From NCBI GenBank assembly GCA_016720935.1, contig JADKJP010000006.1, forward strand, positions 1,240,001 through 1,304,000: a stretch of 64,000 nucleotides of DNA, read 5' to 3'. The stretch comes from Bacteroidota bacterium (GTDB taxonomy: Bacteria; Bacteroidota; Bacteroidia; AKYH767-A; 2013-40CM-41-45). A model generated the notes under the pieces. That model was given only the letters and a program-made list of their open reading frames with translations. It ran no database searches and had not been told where the DNA came from. Made by a program: the position numbers and the translations under genes. Position 1 is the first letter of the stretch. Every line of letters begins with the position of its first letter. Below, one piece after another: positions 7,621-16,662 of the stretch.

Positions 7621-8190
7621 TTAGAGCTTCTCGGGATTATAAATCGCGATTTTTCTGCTTTTTTCAAGAAGATGGTAGACGCCGAAGAAGATTCCGGTAT
7701 AAAACAAATCCCCAATTAGTTGATTTCCAAAAAATGGCAAGGCCATAGTATAGCTTTCCATAGTTCCATTCCATGTCATTGGGTATAAACTCAAATCCGC
7801 ATACCAAATGGGAAGATTGGTAATCAGAAAGAAAATTACGGAAGAAACTACCGAAAGGGCTGCTACCGAAAGGATACGGGGTTGATTGCGAACCATTGTT
7901 CCAAGGGCGACTGCTATTGCAAACGAGCCATAAACAGGTAGAATTGAAAAATGCAAACCAAGATACAAATCGGTGAGAATCATTGCTGTAAACGGCAACA
8001 AGTAAGCGAGGCGTTTATCTTTAAATGTAGCACCTGAAAAGAGTGCAATGGCACCAATTGCTGTAAAGTTAAATGGATGCGGGATCAATCGTGTAATTGC
8101 AGCGACTAAAATCAGCAAGCTGGCAATAAGCAAGGCACTTGTTTTATTTGAATTTCCGTTCATGGGATTGGTTCTATGATGGTTGAACAA
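7621..8190 (-). CDS. Small polytopic membrane protein (DUF6580-like), probable B12-uptake partner
   Basis: The protein has about five hydrophobic helices (LLIASLLILVAAITRL, FTAIGAIALFSGATF, YLLPFTAMILTDLYLGL, VAALSVVSSVIFFLITNL, LIGDLFYTGIFFGVYHLL). The LIPHPFNFTAIGAIALFSGA segment and overall size resemble DUF6580, a family that looks like substrate-binding (S) subunits of ECF vitamin transporters. It starts 18 bases after the stop of the BtuB-like receptor and shares its cobalamin riboswitch, so a role in moving cobalamin or a precursor across the inner membrane is a fair inference. No BtuCDF or ECF ATPase genes are nearby. The start could also be Met10 (8163), which would leave a shorter polar N-terminus. 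Confidence 0.75.
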   Translation of the reverse strand: MFNHHRTNPMNGNSNKTSALLIASLLILVAAITRLIPHPFNFTAIGAIALFSGATFKDKRLAYLLPFTAMILTDLYLGLHFSILPVYGSFAIAVALGTMVRNQPRILSVAALSVVSSVIFFLITNLPIWYADLSLYPMTWNGTMESYTMALPFFGNQLIGDLFYTGIFFGVYHLLEKSRKIAIYNPEKL

Positions 8191-8208
8191 AAGTATAAAT
8201 TTCCAGAT

Positions 8209-10410
8209 TCAAAATACATAATTCACTTTGAGATAAATTCCCCGTCCTCTTGTAGTAAAGCCATTTATCTCAGAATATTTTTCATTCAGAATATTTTCAA
8301 GTTTCAGTGCTGCTGAAAGTGGCGAAGTAATTTTATATTGAAGACTCAGATCGAGCAAAGTATAATCTTTAACCGGTGATGTGGATAAAGCACCCATAGG
8401 ACCATTACCTGAGTCATAAAAGACATCATCTCTTTGTCCGGTATAACTTATGCCCATGGTAGAACTGATTTTTTTACCCGGGAAAAAAAGCAGCTCCATT
8501 CTTGCGGTATTCGGCCGCCTTGTCAAACCTTGTGTTCTGACCGGAGAATTCAGGAAAGAACCATTATTATACGATTGAACATGGTTTCCACCGGTTTGTT
8601 CTTGTGTGGAATTATTTTGTGCATAATCCAGATATCCATTCACAAGACTCATATTAAAGTGAATCTTTAAATAGTCTGTGAGTTTATTTTCGAAACTGAA
8701 TTCAATTCCATAAGTAGTTTGTTTTCCTGTATTCAGGTAGATGTCACCGCGGTAATCATCACGGGTGAAGTCTGTTCCCAGCTGATCCACCGGAACATTT
8801 TTATCCCATAGATATACGTAATCAATTTGGTTTTGAGTGATGGTTTTAAAAACTGAGATTCCAAAGAATCCATTTTCATTTAAATTCTGTTTCAGGCCAA
8901 ATTCGTAAGAATCAGAAATTTCGGGTTTAAGTTTTGAATTTCCTCTTGAAATACCTGTACTCGTATTGTTATCATACGTGTAATATAGATCCGGAGCATA
9001 CAGTTGATACAGTGAAGGTGCATTTAATCCTTTGCTGAAGGAAAAATAAATCAGAGCAGTGGAACTTAGTTGAAAGGAGGGATTTACTTCCCAAATGAAT
9101 TCATTTCCAAATTTGGAATGGTTAAGACTTCTCGCACCCAAAATCAGATTTAAAGCATTTAATTTTTCGTGTAACAGACTGCCCTGAATCTCAAACTGAG
9201 CATACAAACTGCTTGTTTGTATTTTAGGATTCACATTATCCATATTCGTATTTAATTCAACAATAAAAGGAGAAAAAAGTGCAGAGTAATAATAATTAGA
9301 TTGGTTCATTTTTTCTTCCTGAAAAGAAAAACCAATTGAAGAACGAACGTATTTTTCCTTCCATGAGAGATAAGCGTCAACGCTCAAATTTTCACTCTTA
9401 TAGTGATCCTTTGCAAATGAATGATCTGTTATTCCATTGTCATTTACAATGGAAGAATCATTCTGTGCATTTCTAGTGTTGTTAGTCAGGCCGGTGTTAA
9501 GCAGTACTTCCAGTTTTTGCATCGGTTGAAATTGCAGGTTACCGGAAAGAGTTTTTCTTTCATAATCAAGGACGTAATTATCATCGTCGATGAATGCGGA
9601 TTTATCGATATCCGTTTTCATTTTCAGGAATTGACCCGCGAGTGTTGCTTCTCCGTTTTTCCATTTGTAATTGATTCCTCCTCTGGCTGTTCTTTTGTTC
9701 CAATCATCCTTGTCACGATGTTTGAATACGAGAGGATCTGTCACGGTATCAATTGTTGCATCCAGGCCATTAACGTTCTGAAGAGCAGCAGAACCGAAAA
9801 CACTGATTCCATTTTTAAACAGATACCCGACATTTGCTGAAGGAACGAGCATCGATCCGCTTTTTTGGAATAAACCGGATGACAAGCTAACCCGACCATT
9901 AATTCCTGGTTTCCCGGGTTTGAAGGTTGTAATCTGGATGACTCCGCCAATGGCGGAAGATCCGTATAAGATACTGTTTGATCCACGCAGAATTTCAATC
10001 CTTTCAATTTCGGAGAGAGGAAGCTCGCTTAAATCGATTGTATTGTTCACAGTCGAACCATCATTGATCCGAATCCCGTCAACAAAAATGGAGGTTTGAT
10101 TGCTGTTACTCCCACGCATGAAAATACTTTCATTCGCACCAGGGCTTTGATTGTTTCCGGTGATGTAAATTCCTTCCTGATGTGATAAAAGTTCTGCGAC
10201 CGTCGAATAAACACTTTTGTCTAAGTCGGAGGCAGTGAGAATGGTTACGCTCCTTCCTGTGGAAAGTACATTTCGTTCGAATCGTGTTGCAACCACTGTG
10301 ACTTCTTTTAAATCCTTACGAAGGGAGTCGTTCGGTTGCACCGCGGCCATTGAGAGGGAAGCAAGTAAACCTGTTGTCGCTAAAAATACTGTATTTAACT
10401 CCTTGATCAT
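8209..10410 (-). CDS. btuB: BtuB-like TonB-dependent outer-membrane receptor (cobalamin)
   Basis: The 733-residue protein has a signal peptide, a TonB-box-like stretch (DLKEVTVVATR), then a plug domain: STVAELLSHQEGIYI, IFMRGSNSNQTSIFVDGIRI and IERIEILRGSNSILYGSSAI, all classic for the plug. The rest is a 22-strand-type beta-barrel that ends in Phe (LKVNYVF), the usual outer-membrane insertion signal. Size and the short plug without a carboxypeptidase-like extension fit vitamin and siderophore receptors rather than SusC. The cobalamin riboswitch in its leader makes cobalamin or a cobamide the likely ligand. It is followed by a small membrane protein with which it probably forms an operon. Confidence 0.9.
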   Translation of the reverse strand: MIKELNTVFLATTGLLASLSMAAVQPNDSLRKDLKEVTVVATRFERNVLSTGRSVTILTASDLDKSVYSTVAELLSHQEGIYITGNNQSPGANESIFMRGSNSNQTSIFVDGIRINDGSTVNNTIDLSELPLSEIERIEILRGSNSILYGSSAIGGVIQITTFKPGKPGINGRVSLSSGLFQKSGSMLVPSANVGYLFKNGISVFGSAALQNVNGLDATIDTVTDPLVFKHRDKDDWNKRTARGGINYKWKNGEATLAGQFLKMKTDIDKSAFIDDDNYVLDYERKTLSGNLQFQPMQKLEVLLNTGLTNNTRNAQNDSSIVNDNGITDHSFAKDHYKSENLSVDAYLSWKEKYVRSSIGFSFQEEKMNQSNYYYSALFSPFIVELNTNMDNVNPKIQTSSLYAQFEIQGSLLHEKLNALNLILGARSLNHSKFGNEFIWEVNPSFQLSSTALIYFSFSKGLNAPSLYQLYAPDLYYTYDNNTSTGISRGNSKLKPEISDSYEFGLKQNLNENGFFGISVFKTITQNQIDYVYLWDKNVPVDQLGTDFTRDDYRGDIYLNTGKQTTYGIEFSFENKLTDYLKIHFNMSLVNGYLDYAQNNSTQEQTGGNHVQSYNNGSFLNSPVRTQGLTRRPNTARMELLFFPGKKISSTMGISYTGQRDDVFYDSGNGPMGALSTSPVKDYTLLDLSLQYKITSPLSAALKLENILNEKYSEINGFTTRGRGIYLKVNYVF

Positions 10411-10499
10411 TATTTTGAATTATTGAAAGATTAATTCAAATAGAGGAGTAAAAGGCTGAAGGATAGGGACGCGATGCGTCAGAACCATTCGTGCTTTTT

Positions 10500-10690
10500 A
10501 CCCGAAAGCATTGATGTTTGCATGAAGGCAGGTCTTCTGACTTACTCCTTGCGAAGCGCCTTCCCGTCCTTAATTTACAGACAGTGGCAAAATGCTTCGC
10601 AAACTCATGGAGCTTACAGCAGCGGGAACTGTTCACGAATTTCACGTGATTCCCTTTTAATTCCGGTAAAACCGGAAACCTTTCCGCGGG
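10500..10690 (-). promoter_or_regulatory. Cobalamin (B12) riboswitch
   Basis: Read on the minus strand, the leader holds the conserved cobalamin-riboswitch blocks in order: GGGAATCACGTGAAATTC (10637-10654), CCCGCTGCTGTAAGC (10612-10626), GCCACTGTCTGTAA (10574-10587), GGGAAGGCG, and the B12 box AAGTCAGAAGACCTGCC (10527-10543). It starts just after a TACATTTG promoter element and ends about 90 bases before the receptor start codon. By family knowledge, adenosyl- or another cobalamin binding turns off the downstream genes. The region between the B12 box and the ATG contains GACGC-gat-GCGTC, a possible part of the expression platform. Confidence 0.95.
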
Positions 10691-10691
10691 A

Positions 10692-10699
10692 CAAATGTA
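10692..10699 (-). promoter_or_regulatory. -7 promoter element TACATTTG before the riboswitch
   Basis: A perfect match to the Bacteroidota -7 consensus TAnnTTTG. The expected start of transcription falls at the first bases of the riboswitch. No clear TTG -33 element was found at the usual distance. Confidence 0.6.
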
Positions 10700-10774
10700 A
10701 CAGAAAAAATAACTTAGCTAAGAAAGAATTGTTAAATAATAAATCCGTCCATGCCGGGCGAAAAAAATATCAAA

Positions 10775-11950
10775 TCACATTTTTGAACCTGCTTCACTGT
10801 CTTTAAATGGATGTCTGTTTCTCCACGATTCACCCATTTTACCTTGAAAATATTCCTGAATAACAGAAACGCTCCAACGGGTAATTCTGTTACGTATAAG
10901 AATATAATCATTAAAATAAACAGGTTGACAACCAATTACCGCTTTGGCTTCACGGGCTGTTCTGCCAAGTTCAAGTTCTTTTTTATTTTTCAAAATTGCC
11001 TGCTCAACTCCATCAAACAGAATATTGAAATATAAATTGTGAGTCTTATTATAAGTATAGTCCATTCCAATATAGTGCAATTCCAATGAATCTTTATGAT
11101 CAAGCATGGTCGCAAAGGCAACTAGTTTATTGTTCAGAAAATAGCCGGTCATATGGAAACGGTTGCCACAATTTTGGAAAAGTTCTATGAAATAGTTTGC
11201 ATCAACAATTCCCATACGGATTGTTTGTTTCGAACAAATCTCCTGGAATAGTTTTGTAATATCTTTTTTGTGAAGTGTCAGAAGGCTATAGTCAAATTGT
11301 TTTCTCTCCAAAACAGATCCTGCTCTGCGAATTTTTCTTGCCCGCTGCGCGTATTTGTGAGTAAGTGCCTTTTCATAATCCTGATACGTTTTCCATGTTG
11401 GCATTATCTTTAACTTCATGGTTAAATCAGTCTCAAAAACACTAAATCCATATAATTTCGCTACATCCGGAATGAAATTGTCAGGCATGTCTTTCAAGAC
11501 CAATACATCATGCTTTTCTTTTAAAGCGAATGCTGAAATTATTTCAAGCAATTGCCTTTCCGAGATTTTACCGGATTGAGAATCGAGAGGAGGGAAGTCA
11601 ACCGCGAATAAATTTCCGCAAATGACTATACGAAATGGAAAAATTCGAACCAGTACTGATGCAAGTTTTTGCCAGATATTACTTTCTGATACCGAAAGAT
11701 TATAGTGACCAAAATGCAGAAGTTGAAAATACACACGTCCAACAATTTCGTTTTCTTTTGAAATCAATAGATAACGAAAAGACAAATCAAGCGCTCCGGC
11801 CCGTTCAAGTGCACTTAAATAATCGGATTGTAAAGCTGAATCAGGATCCTTAAACTGATCCCATTGCTCACGAAACAAATCATCCAGAATTGTGTCGTGT
11901 ACATATACGTTAAATCCGTCAATTGAATATTCCCGCAGTAGCATAAACAA
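10775..11950 (-). CDS. GNAT-superfamily acyltransferase, FemAB/BioF2-like
   Basis: The 391-residue protein reads as a tandem GNAT fold. The second half has the best signature: YAQRARKIRRAG (~residue 200), a segment typical of FemAB-like and peptidogalycan-biosynthesis acyltransferases, then GYFLNNKLVAFATMLDHKD and LELHYIGMDYTYNKTHNLYF, ending with ELGRTAREAKAVIGCQPV. The family moves acyl or aminoacyl groups, in several members onto cell-envelope substrates; the substrate here is unknown. There is no signal peptide or membrane helix, so it is cytoplasmic. It is a single gene between the riboswitch leader and a terminator. CACCTTTG upstream is a weak -7 match. Confidence 0.75.
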   Translation of the reverse strand: MFMLLREYSIDGFNVYVHDTILDDLFREQWDQFKDPDSALQSDYLSALERAGALDLSFRYLLISKENEIVGRVYFQLLHFGHYNLSVSESNIWQKLASVLVRIFPFRIVICGNLFAVDFPPLDSQSGKISERQLLEIISAFALKEKHDVLVLKDMPDNFIPDVAKLYGFSVFETDLTMKLKIMPTWKTYQDYEKALTHKYAQRARKIRRAGSVLERKQFDYSLLTLHKKDITKLFQEICSKQTIRMGIVDANYFIELFQNCGNRFHMTGYFLNNKLVAFATMLDHKDSLELHYIGMDYTYNKTHNLYFNILFDGVEQAILKNKKELELGRTAREAKAVIGCQPVYFNDYILIRNRITRWSVSVIQEYFQGKMGESWRNRHPFKDSEAGSKM

Positions 11951-11982
11951 TAAACAAAGGTGAATGAAAATAGATATGCTTT

Positions 11983-12012
11983 AATAAAAAAAAAGGGAGC
12001 AACGCTCCCATA
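11983..12012 (-). terminator. Intrinsic terminator of the beta-helix protein gene
   Basis: GGGAGC-AAC-GCTCCC (11995-12009) is followed on the minus strand by nine T residues. It lies about 20 bases beyond the stop codon of the 1,423-residue protein gene. Confidence 0.9.
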
Positions 12013-12030
12013 AATTCTTTTTCATTTTAT

Positions 12031-15000
12031 TCACTCCCTTCCAACATGAAATTTCCTAGTCAGGACATCGGAATTGTTATGCATGCGAAGAAAATAAACT
12101 CCATCACTAAGATTTTCTGTTTTCAGAAAGAGTGGGTTGAAGCCTTTATCCACATGGACAATTCTGCTTTCAATCCGTGCTCCATTGGATGAGAAAATTT
12201 CAAGTACAAATTCGCCTTTGTATGGAGAATTCAGATAAGCCGTAGAATTTCCATCATTTTTTGAAGAAACATAAACATCAATCAGATCGCGCTCTGAACA
12301 ACTATGAACTTTGATGGGTTCAAATGTTTCTGACCGGTTATCATAATCCGTTTGGCTGAGTCTGTAAAACGCATTTTGACTATATGCATTACGGTCAACA
12401 AAGAAATAATCAATCAATTGAGTGCTATTGTTTGATCCGGAAACGGTACCGGCTATTTCCCATTCGACCCCATCGAGACTACGTTCAATCGTGAAATAAC
12501 TATTGTTGATTTCGGTTGCGGTGGTCCATGTTAATCGAATATCTGATCCATCACATTCCCCATCAAAATGAACAAGCTCAACAGGCAAGAGGTTTGCACT
12601 TCCTGAAAGTGTCCACCAGGTTCCAAAAATACCCAATGTGTTCGCTTGTGTACCGTTAGTAACACTTGACTGAGTTCCCGGCACCGGATTGGTCCATGAC
12701 ACAATAGGGGCCACCCAGCGTTGAGCGAGCAAAGTGCTGATGGTTCCTACTTCTGCCGGAGTCGCTTTAAATAGAATGTTCGCAGTAGCGGTAGTTCCAG
12801 TGATATCAATGTTCCAGAATCGGTCAACTGTAAATGCACTATTATCTGTTCCACTATTATTACGCATGTGAGTAACAGTAGGAGGATAAGGAAGATTTGC
12901 AAAAGTGGTATGATAGGTTCCGATTTTTACGGTGTCCACAGTCCCGCTTGCCGGAGTAAATGTGAGAGGAATATAATTAGCGGCATCATACCCAAAATGG
13001 AAGATGTGACTGGTCAGATTAGTACCCATAATCCATTTTACAATACCAGTACCATTCTCAACTTCACTTCGAATGTAGCCGTTGGTACGCGCCATACCGG
13101 TACTGTTTTTGTTTTCGATAACAATCATTCGTCCACCTCCGTTTGAAGGAGTATGATCATCATCCAGATTTAATTCTCCTGCGGTGAGGATAAGGGAATT
13201 GCGCACAAAGGTTGATGAATCAGTCGGAACATTTGTCGGATAAACGTATTCAGTATTAGCAGTGCCACCAAAATTAATATCCAAATTTCCATATTTGTGC
13301 TGTGCTGATTTAGCCTTTCCAATCCCAATACCGGTGACTATCTGATTGTCTACACCATAGTATTCTACATAGGATGAACTGGCAAGGTAAAAGTCAAGAC
13401 TATCTGCAAGTGTAGTTGAAAATGCAGCATTGGTTGTTGCATTATACATACCATTTGGATGCTGAGTACGTATGCGTCCAAGATTTGTAATTCCGGAATA
13501 CATCTTTACAGCATTACTGTATAATTTATTGGTGCGCATTGCCAGGACTCCGTTTACGTTGATCAGCATCCAGTCAGGAAGGGCAGAAGGTGTCTGGTGA
13601 GATGCCAATTGAAGATTCCCACTGATCATATCCAGTGTGCAATTCGTCAGAACGTTTTGTTTTATTTGTTGAATGTCGTGATTCCCTGAGCGATTGAAAT
13701 TTATTGTACCATTTCTTCCAAAATTTAATATGCCACATACAGTACCCATACCCGGGTTGGTCATGGTCATGTTCCCACTACCACCAAGAGTGTAGTTCGG
13801 ACTTTTTATAGTAAGCACAAGGTTCAGGGAACTCGGAACGCTGGTGGCATTATCAAAATAAAAAGTACCTGAGTTATGAAGAAAATCTCCATTAATATCA
13901 TCATTCGAATTCACGGTCATAATAATGGAAGAAGAAGCACCCAATGCATCGCTTGCATTGTTGTGCATGTAGAAGGTTCCTCCGGTTTGAGAATAGCCGC
14001 CAAGGATATTGACAATGGATGCTGTTGCATCGGCTCCTTTAATACTCAGAGAACCACCGGTGATGTTCACATCATTGTTTACAAGAATCGTATCATTCTG
14101 AGTACTTGCGGAAAGAAAATTGTTACCACCACTTACATTAATACTGCCCAATATGGTCATTTTAACCACGTGCCCGGTACTCAAAGCATTTGCCTGGGTA
14201 CAATTAAAACTGTTGTTACCATTCGAAATGTTCACAGAGCCAATAGTAACATTTTCCGTTCCGCCGGACTGACTTGAAATAAATGTTCCGTTTACTCCAC
14301 TGATGATAAGACTTCCGGTGATGTTCAGGTTCAAAAGCAAATTGTTATTGTCGAATCCAACTTTACCAATTCCAATAAAAGTGAATTCATCACTCACTGA
14401 GGTGAAATTTACCTTGCAATTTCCGTTAATAGTAAATGCTCCTGTGAGAGCTGAGTTATTACAACTGTAAAACCCGGAAAAAATACCACCATCAAAATCA
14501 ATGCTTCCTGCAGTAAAAGTGATGGTACCAGTGTTTGAATAGACAATATTGTTTTGTGCTTTGAAAGTACCGGCATTTACATCAACGATTCCTGTAACAG
14601 TGAATGTTGCAGGTCCGCTGCCATTGAGGATACCTGAAAAACTCCCACCATTCTGAACAAAATTTGCACCTACAGAAAATAAGAGTGAAGCCGCACTGGA
14701 ATCAACCCCAATAACTCCTTGTCCGGGTGCAGTTCCGGATGTTGTCACATTGAAATTACCAGTAGTTTTAATGATTGTACTTCCTGCCGATTTATTGCCC
14801 TTGAAATAATCTGAAGCCGTAGTGGAATTGAATGTGAAATCACCTCCGACGATCACAGAATCTATCGAGATGTTTGGTGTGTAGAACTGACCGATAAACT
14901 GACCTTTGGTTTGTACAAAATTTCGTGCTGCACTTATTGTGAAAGCTCCATTTGTGTAAGCACCGATAGTTAATGCTCCTGTTCCATTCAGAATAATATC

Positions 15001-16302
15001 TCTCCTGCAATCAATACGAACTTTTGCTGCCAGAGAATCAGAATATGAAAAGTAAGTGGTAGCAGTCCCGCTGACTGTGAGATCGTTGTTGATGGTGATA
15101 GTTCCTGCTCCTTTTGCAGAAATAATTGCCCCTGGTTTACCCAGAAAATAATTTGGACCACCTGTCTGAATAACTAAATCTTGAGTTGTCATTGTCAGAG
15201 CTCCATTAGCTCCTTCAATCAAGCAGGTGGTTCCACCGACAGTTGTATTATTAAAAGTGGTTGTTCCATTTACAGTTAATCGAAGAGGGGCATCAGCTTT
15301 GTTATTGAAAATGATGTTTCCTCCGCTCAGATTGAGGTTACCGGTTACTGTCACCCGTATATCCGCACCCACAGCAAACGAACTTCCATAAACAGCATTA
15401 AAATCATAATTGATGTTCAAATTACCAGTTACCACCCAATTGAGTACTCCATAGGAAGTATCCATGATTACAGTGGGTTTGGCAGGAGCTACACTGCTGA
15501 TGGTAAAGTTATTTGTAGAAAGAGATAAACTACGGTTCATTCCCCTTTGGAAAACGATATTTCCGGTACTATTGATCAGCACATCCTGAAGGAAAAGTGA
15601 TGTACTGATACCGGTTCCGTCATCCATAACAATGGTGGATGCACTTACTGTCAGGTTACCACGAATCCTGTTGGTTGCAAAATAACCATCCTGGTCCCAT
15701 GTACCTCCTGAAACATTAGCTGCCAGAGTCAGGTTTCCAAAAATACTTGTTGCAACTCTGCTTGGATCACCCAGAGGAATGGATCCATCACTCCATTTTT
15801 GAATCACCAGATTACTGGTTGCAGAAAAGGCCTCAAGGCTGTTGGAAAAAATACTTTCATCAAGACTGGCATTGTTTCTTGGATTGTGTATATAAGTGGC
15901 GGTACCGTTTAAGGCAAAACTTTTGTTAGGTGTAGTAAATTCAATGCTTCCGTTATTTTGTAATGAACCACCGGTATTTACAACAAGATTACCGGCTACT
16001 GTTAAATAGCTGACAGCTGTGTTAGTGATGATAACGGTTCCATTAATCGTGAGGTCATTGATGGTTGGAGTATTCAGATCTATTGTCAATGTACATCCAA
16101 GAGCAACTGTCACATTTTGGCCGGGAGTTGGAGCAGAAGGATTCCAGGTGGCAGTTGCCCACGTGCCGGAAGCAGTACAGGTTACTTGGGCGAAGCCAGG
16201 TGCATTCGCTGCAAAAATAAATAGGACAGTGATTAAAAATGAGCGAAGAATTTTCACTCTGATTATATCACAATACTTCCCCTTCAGACTGTTGTGTTTC
16301 AC
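12031..16302 (-). CDS. Giant T9SS-secreted protein with beta-helix-like repeats, 1,423 aa
   Basis: A signal peptide (ILRSFLITVLFIFAANAPGFAQ) is followed by ~1,050 residues of short, irregular repeats of the form GNLxVxxG, GTLTIN, FNNxT and ITGSLIISG, rich in Asn, Thr, Gly and Ser and nearly without Cys. This is what right-handed parallel beta-helix adhesins look like. A beta-sandwich-like region (VELVHFDGECDGSDIRLTWT, near 1,245) is the linker often found before a sorting domain, and the last ~80 residues (LEIFSSNGARIESRIVHVDK ... GVYFLRMHNNSDVLTRKF) form a type A T9SS sorting domain. The predicted place is the cell surface, probably in adhesion or gliding-type contact. It is transcribed alone. 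Confidence 0.85.
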   Translation of the reverse strand: MKHNSLKGKYCDIIRVKILRSFLITVLFIFAANAPGFAQVTCTASGTWATATWNPSAPTPGQNVTVALGCTLTIDLNTPTINDLTINGTVIITNTAVSYLTVAGNLVVNTGGSLQNNGSIEFTTPNKSFALNGTATYIHNPRNNASLDESIFSNSLEAFSATSNLVIQKWSDGSIPLGDPSRVATSIFGNLTLAANVSGGTWDQDGYFATNRIRGNLTVSASTIVMDDGTGISTSLFLQDVLINSTGNIVFQRGMNRSLSLSTNNFTISSVAPAKPTVIMDTSYGVLNWVVTGNLNINYDFNAVYGSSFAVGADIRVTVTGNLNLSGGNIIFNNKADAPLRLTVNGTTTFNNTTVGGTTCLIEGANGALTMTTQDLVIQTGGPNYFLGKPGAIISAKGAGTITINNDLTVSGTATTYFSYSDSLAAKVRIDCRRDIILNGTGALTIGAYTNGAFTISAARNFVQTKGQFIGQFYTPNISIDSVIVGGDFTFNSTTASDYFKGNKSAGSTIIKTTGNFNVTTSGTAPGQGVIGVDSSAASLLFSVGANFVQNGGSFSGILNGSGPATFTVTGIVDVNAGTFKAQNNIVYSNTGTITFTAGSIDFDGGIFSGFYSCNNSALTGAFTINGNCKVNFTSVSDEFTFIGIGKVGFDNNNLLLNLNITGSLIISGVNGTFISSQSGGTENVTIGSVNISNGNNSFNCTQANALSTGHVVKMTILGSINVSGGNNFLSASTQNDTILVNNDVNITGGSLSIKGADATASIVNILGGYSQTGGTFYMHNNASDALGASSSIIMTVNSNDDINGDFLHNSGTFYFDNATSVPSSLNLVLTIKSPNYTLGGSGNMTMTNPGMGTVCGILNFGRNGTINFNRSGNHDIQQIKQNVLTNCTLDMISGNLQLASHQTPSALPDWMLINVNGVLAMRTNKLYSNAVKMYSGITNLGRIRTQHPNGMYNATTNAAFSTTLADSLDFYLASSSYVEYYGVDNQIVTGIGIGKAKSAQHKYGNLDINFGGTANTEYVYPTNVPTDSSTFVRNSLILTAGELNLDDDHTPSNGGGRMIVIENKNSTGMARTNGYIRSEVENGTGIVKWIMGTNLTSHIFHFGYDAANYIPLTFTPASGTVDTVKIGTYHTTFANLPYPPTVTHMRNNSGTDNSAFTVDRFWNIDITGTTATANILFKATPAEVGTISTLLAQRWVAPIVSWTNPVPGTQSSVTNGTQANTLGIFGTWWTLSGSANLLPVELVHFDGECDGSDIRLTWTTATEINNSYFTIERSLDGVEWEIAGTVSGSNNSTQLIDYFFVDRNAYSQNAFYRLSQTDYDNRSETFEPIKVHSCSERDLIDVYVSSKNDGNSTAYLNSPYKGEFVLEIFSSNGARIESRIVHVDKGFNPLFLKTENLSDGVYFLRMHNNSDVLTRKFHVGRE

Positions 16303-16590
16303 GTCTTTATCGAGATAAATTATAGTGTAGTAAAAGAGACCCTGTTGATGCTTGTAAATTTAATAAAATTTGCCGAATAAATGAACTCATAATTATATCT
16401 TATTGGATTGAAATGGAGCTTTTTAACCCATTTATTGCGCAAAATAGGCCTTTTGGGAGCCGAGTTCAAAGAAATCATGGTAAACAGTCTGATTTTCTAA
16501 GGGAATGCACATCTTTTCAGGATCAATATCCTTTATAGAAAATTCCGGTTAACTGTTACTCAGGTTGAATAGTCATTCAGAACTGATATT
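16303..16590. other. Intergenic stretch, nothing clear seen
   Basis: This holds the upstream region of the beta-helix protein gene. I find no ORF with coding character, no perfect TAnnTTTG box on the minus strand and no strong palindrome. Confidence 0.5.
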
Positions 16591-16636
16591 AAAACAAAAA
16601 CCAACTCCGGAATTTCCGAAGTTGGTTTTGTTTTAA
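16591..16636 (-). terminator. Terminator after the frameshifted adhesin gene
   Basis: AAAACAAAA-CCAACT...AGTTGG-TTTTGTTTT forms a long A/T-flanked hairpin with an inner CCGG-AATTT-CCG loop. It lies about 27 bases beyond the restored stop codon of the adhesin gene. Confidence 0.8.
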
Positions 16637-16662
16637 AATAATCTACTCAGCTGAAAATAAAT

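Noticed and set aside
10436..10645. 69-residue ORF on the minus strand
   Set aside because: It lies across the cobalamin riboswitch; the RNA structure explains the sequence.
12868..14277. Plus-strand ORFs inside the beta-helix gene
   Set aside because: They are antisense shadows of the low-complexity repeats, with repetitive and unlikely composition.
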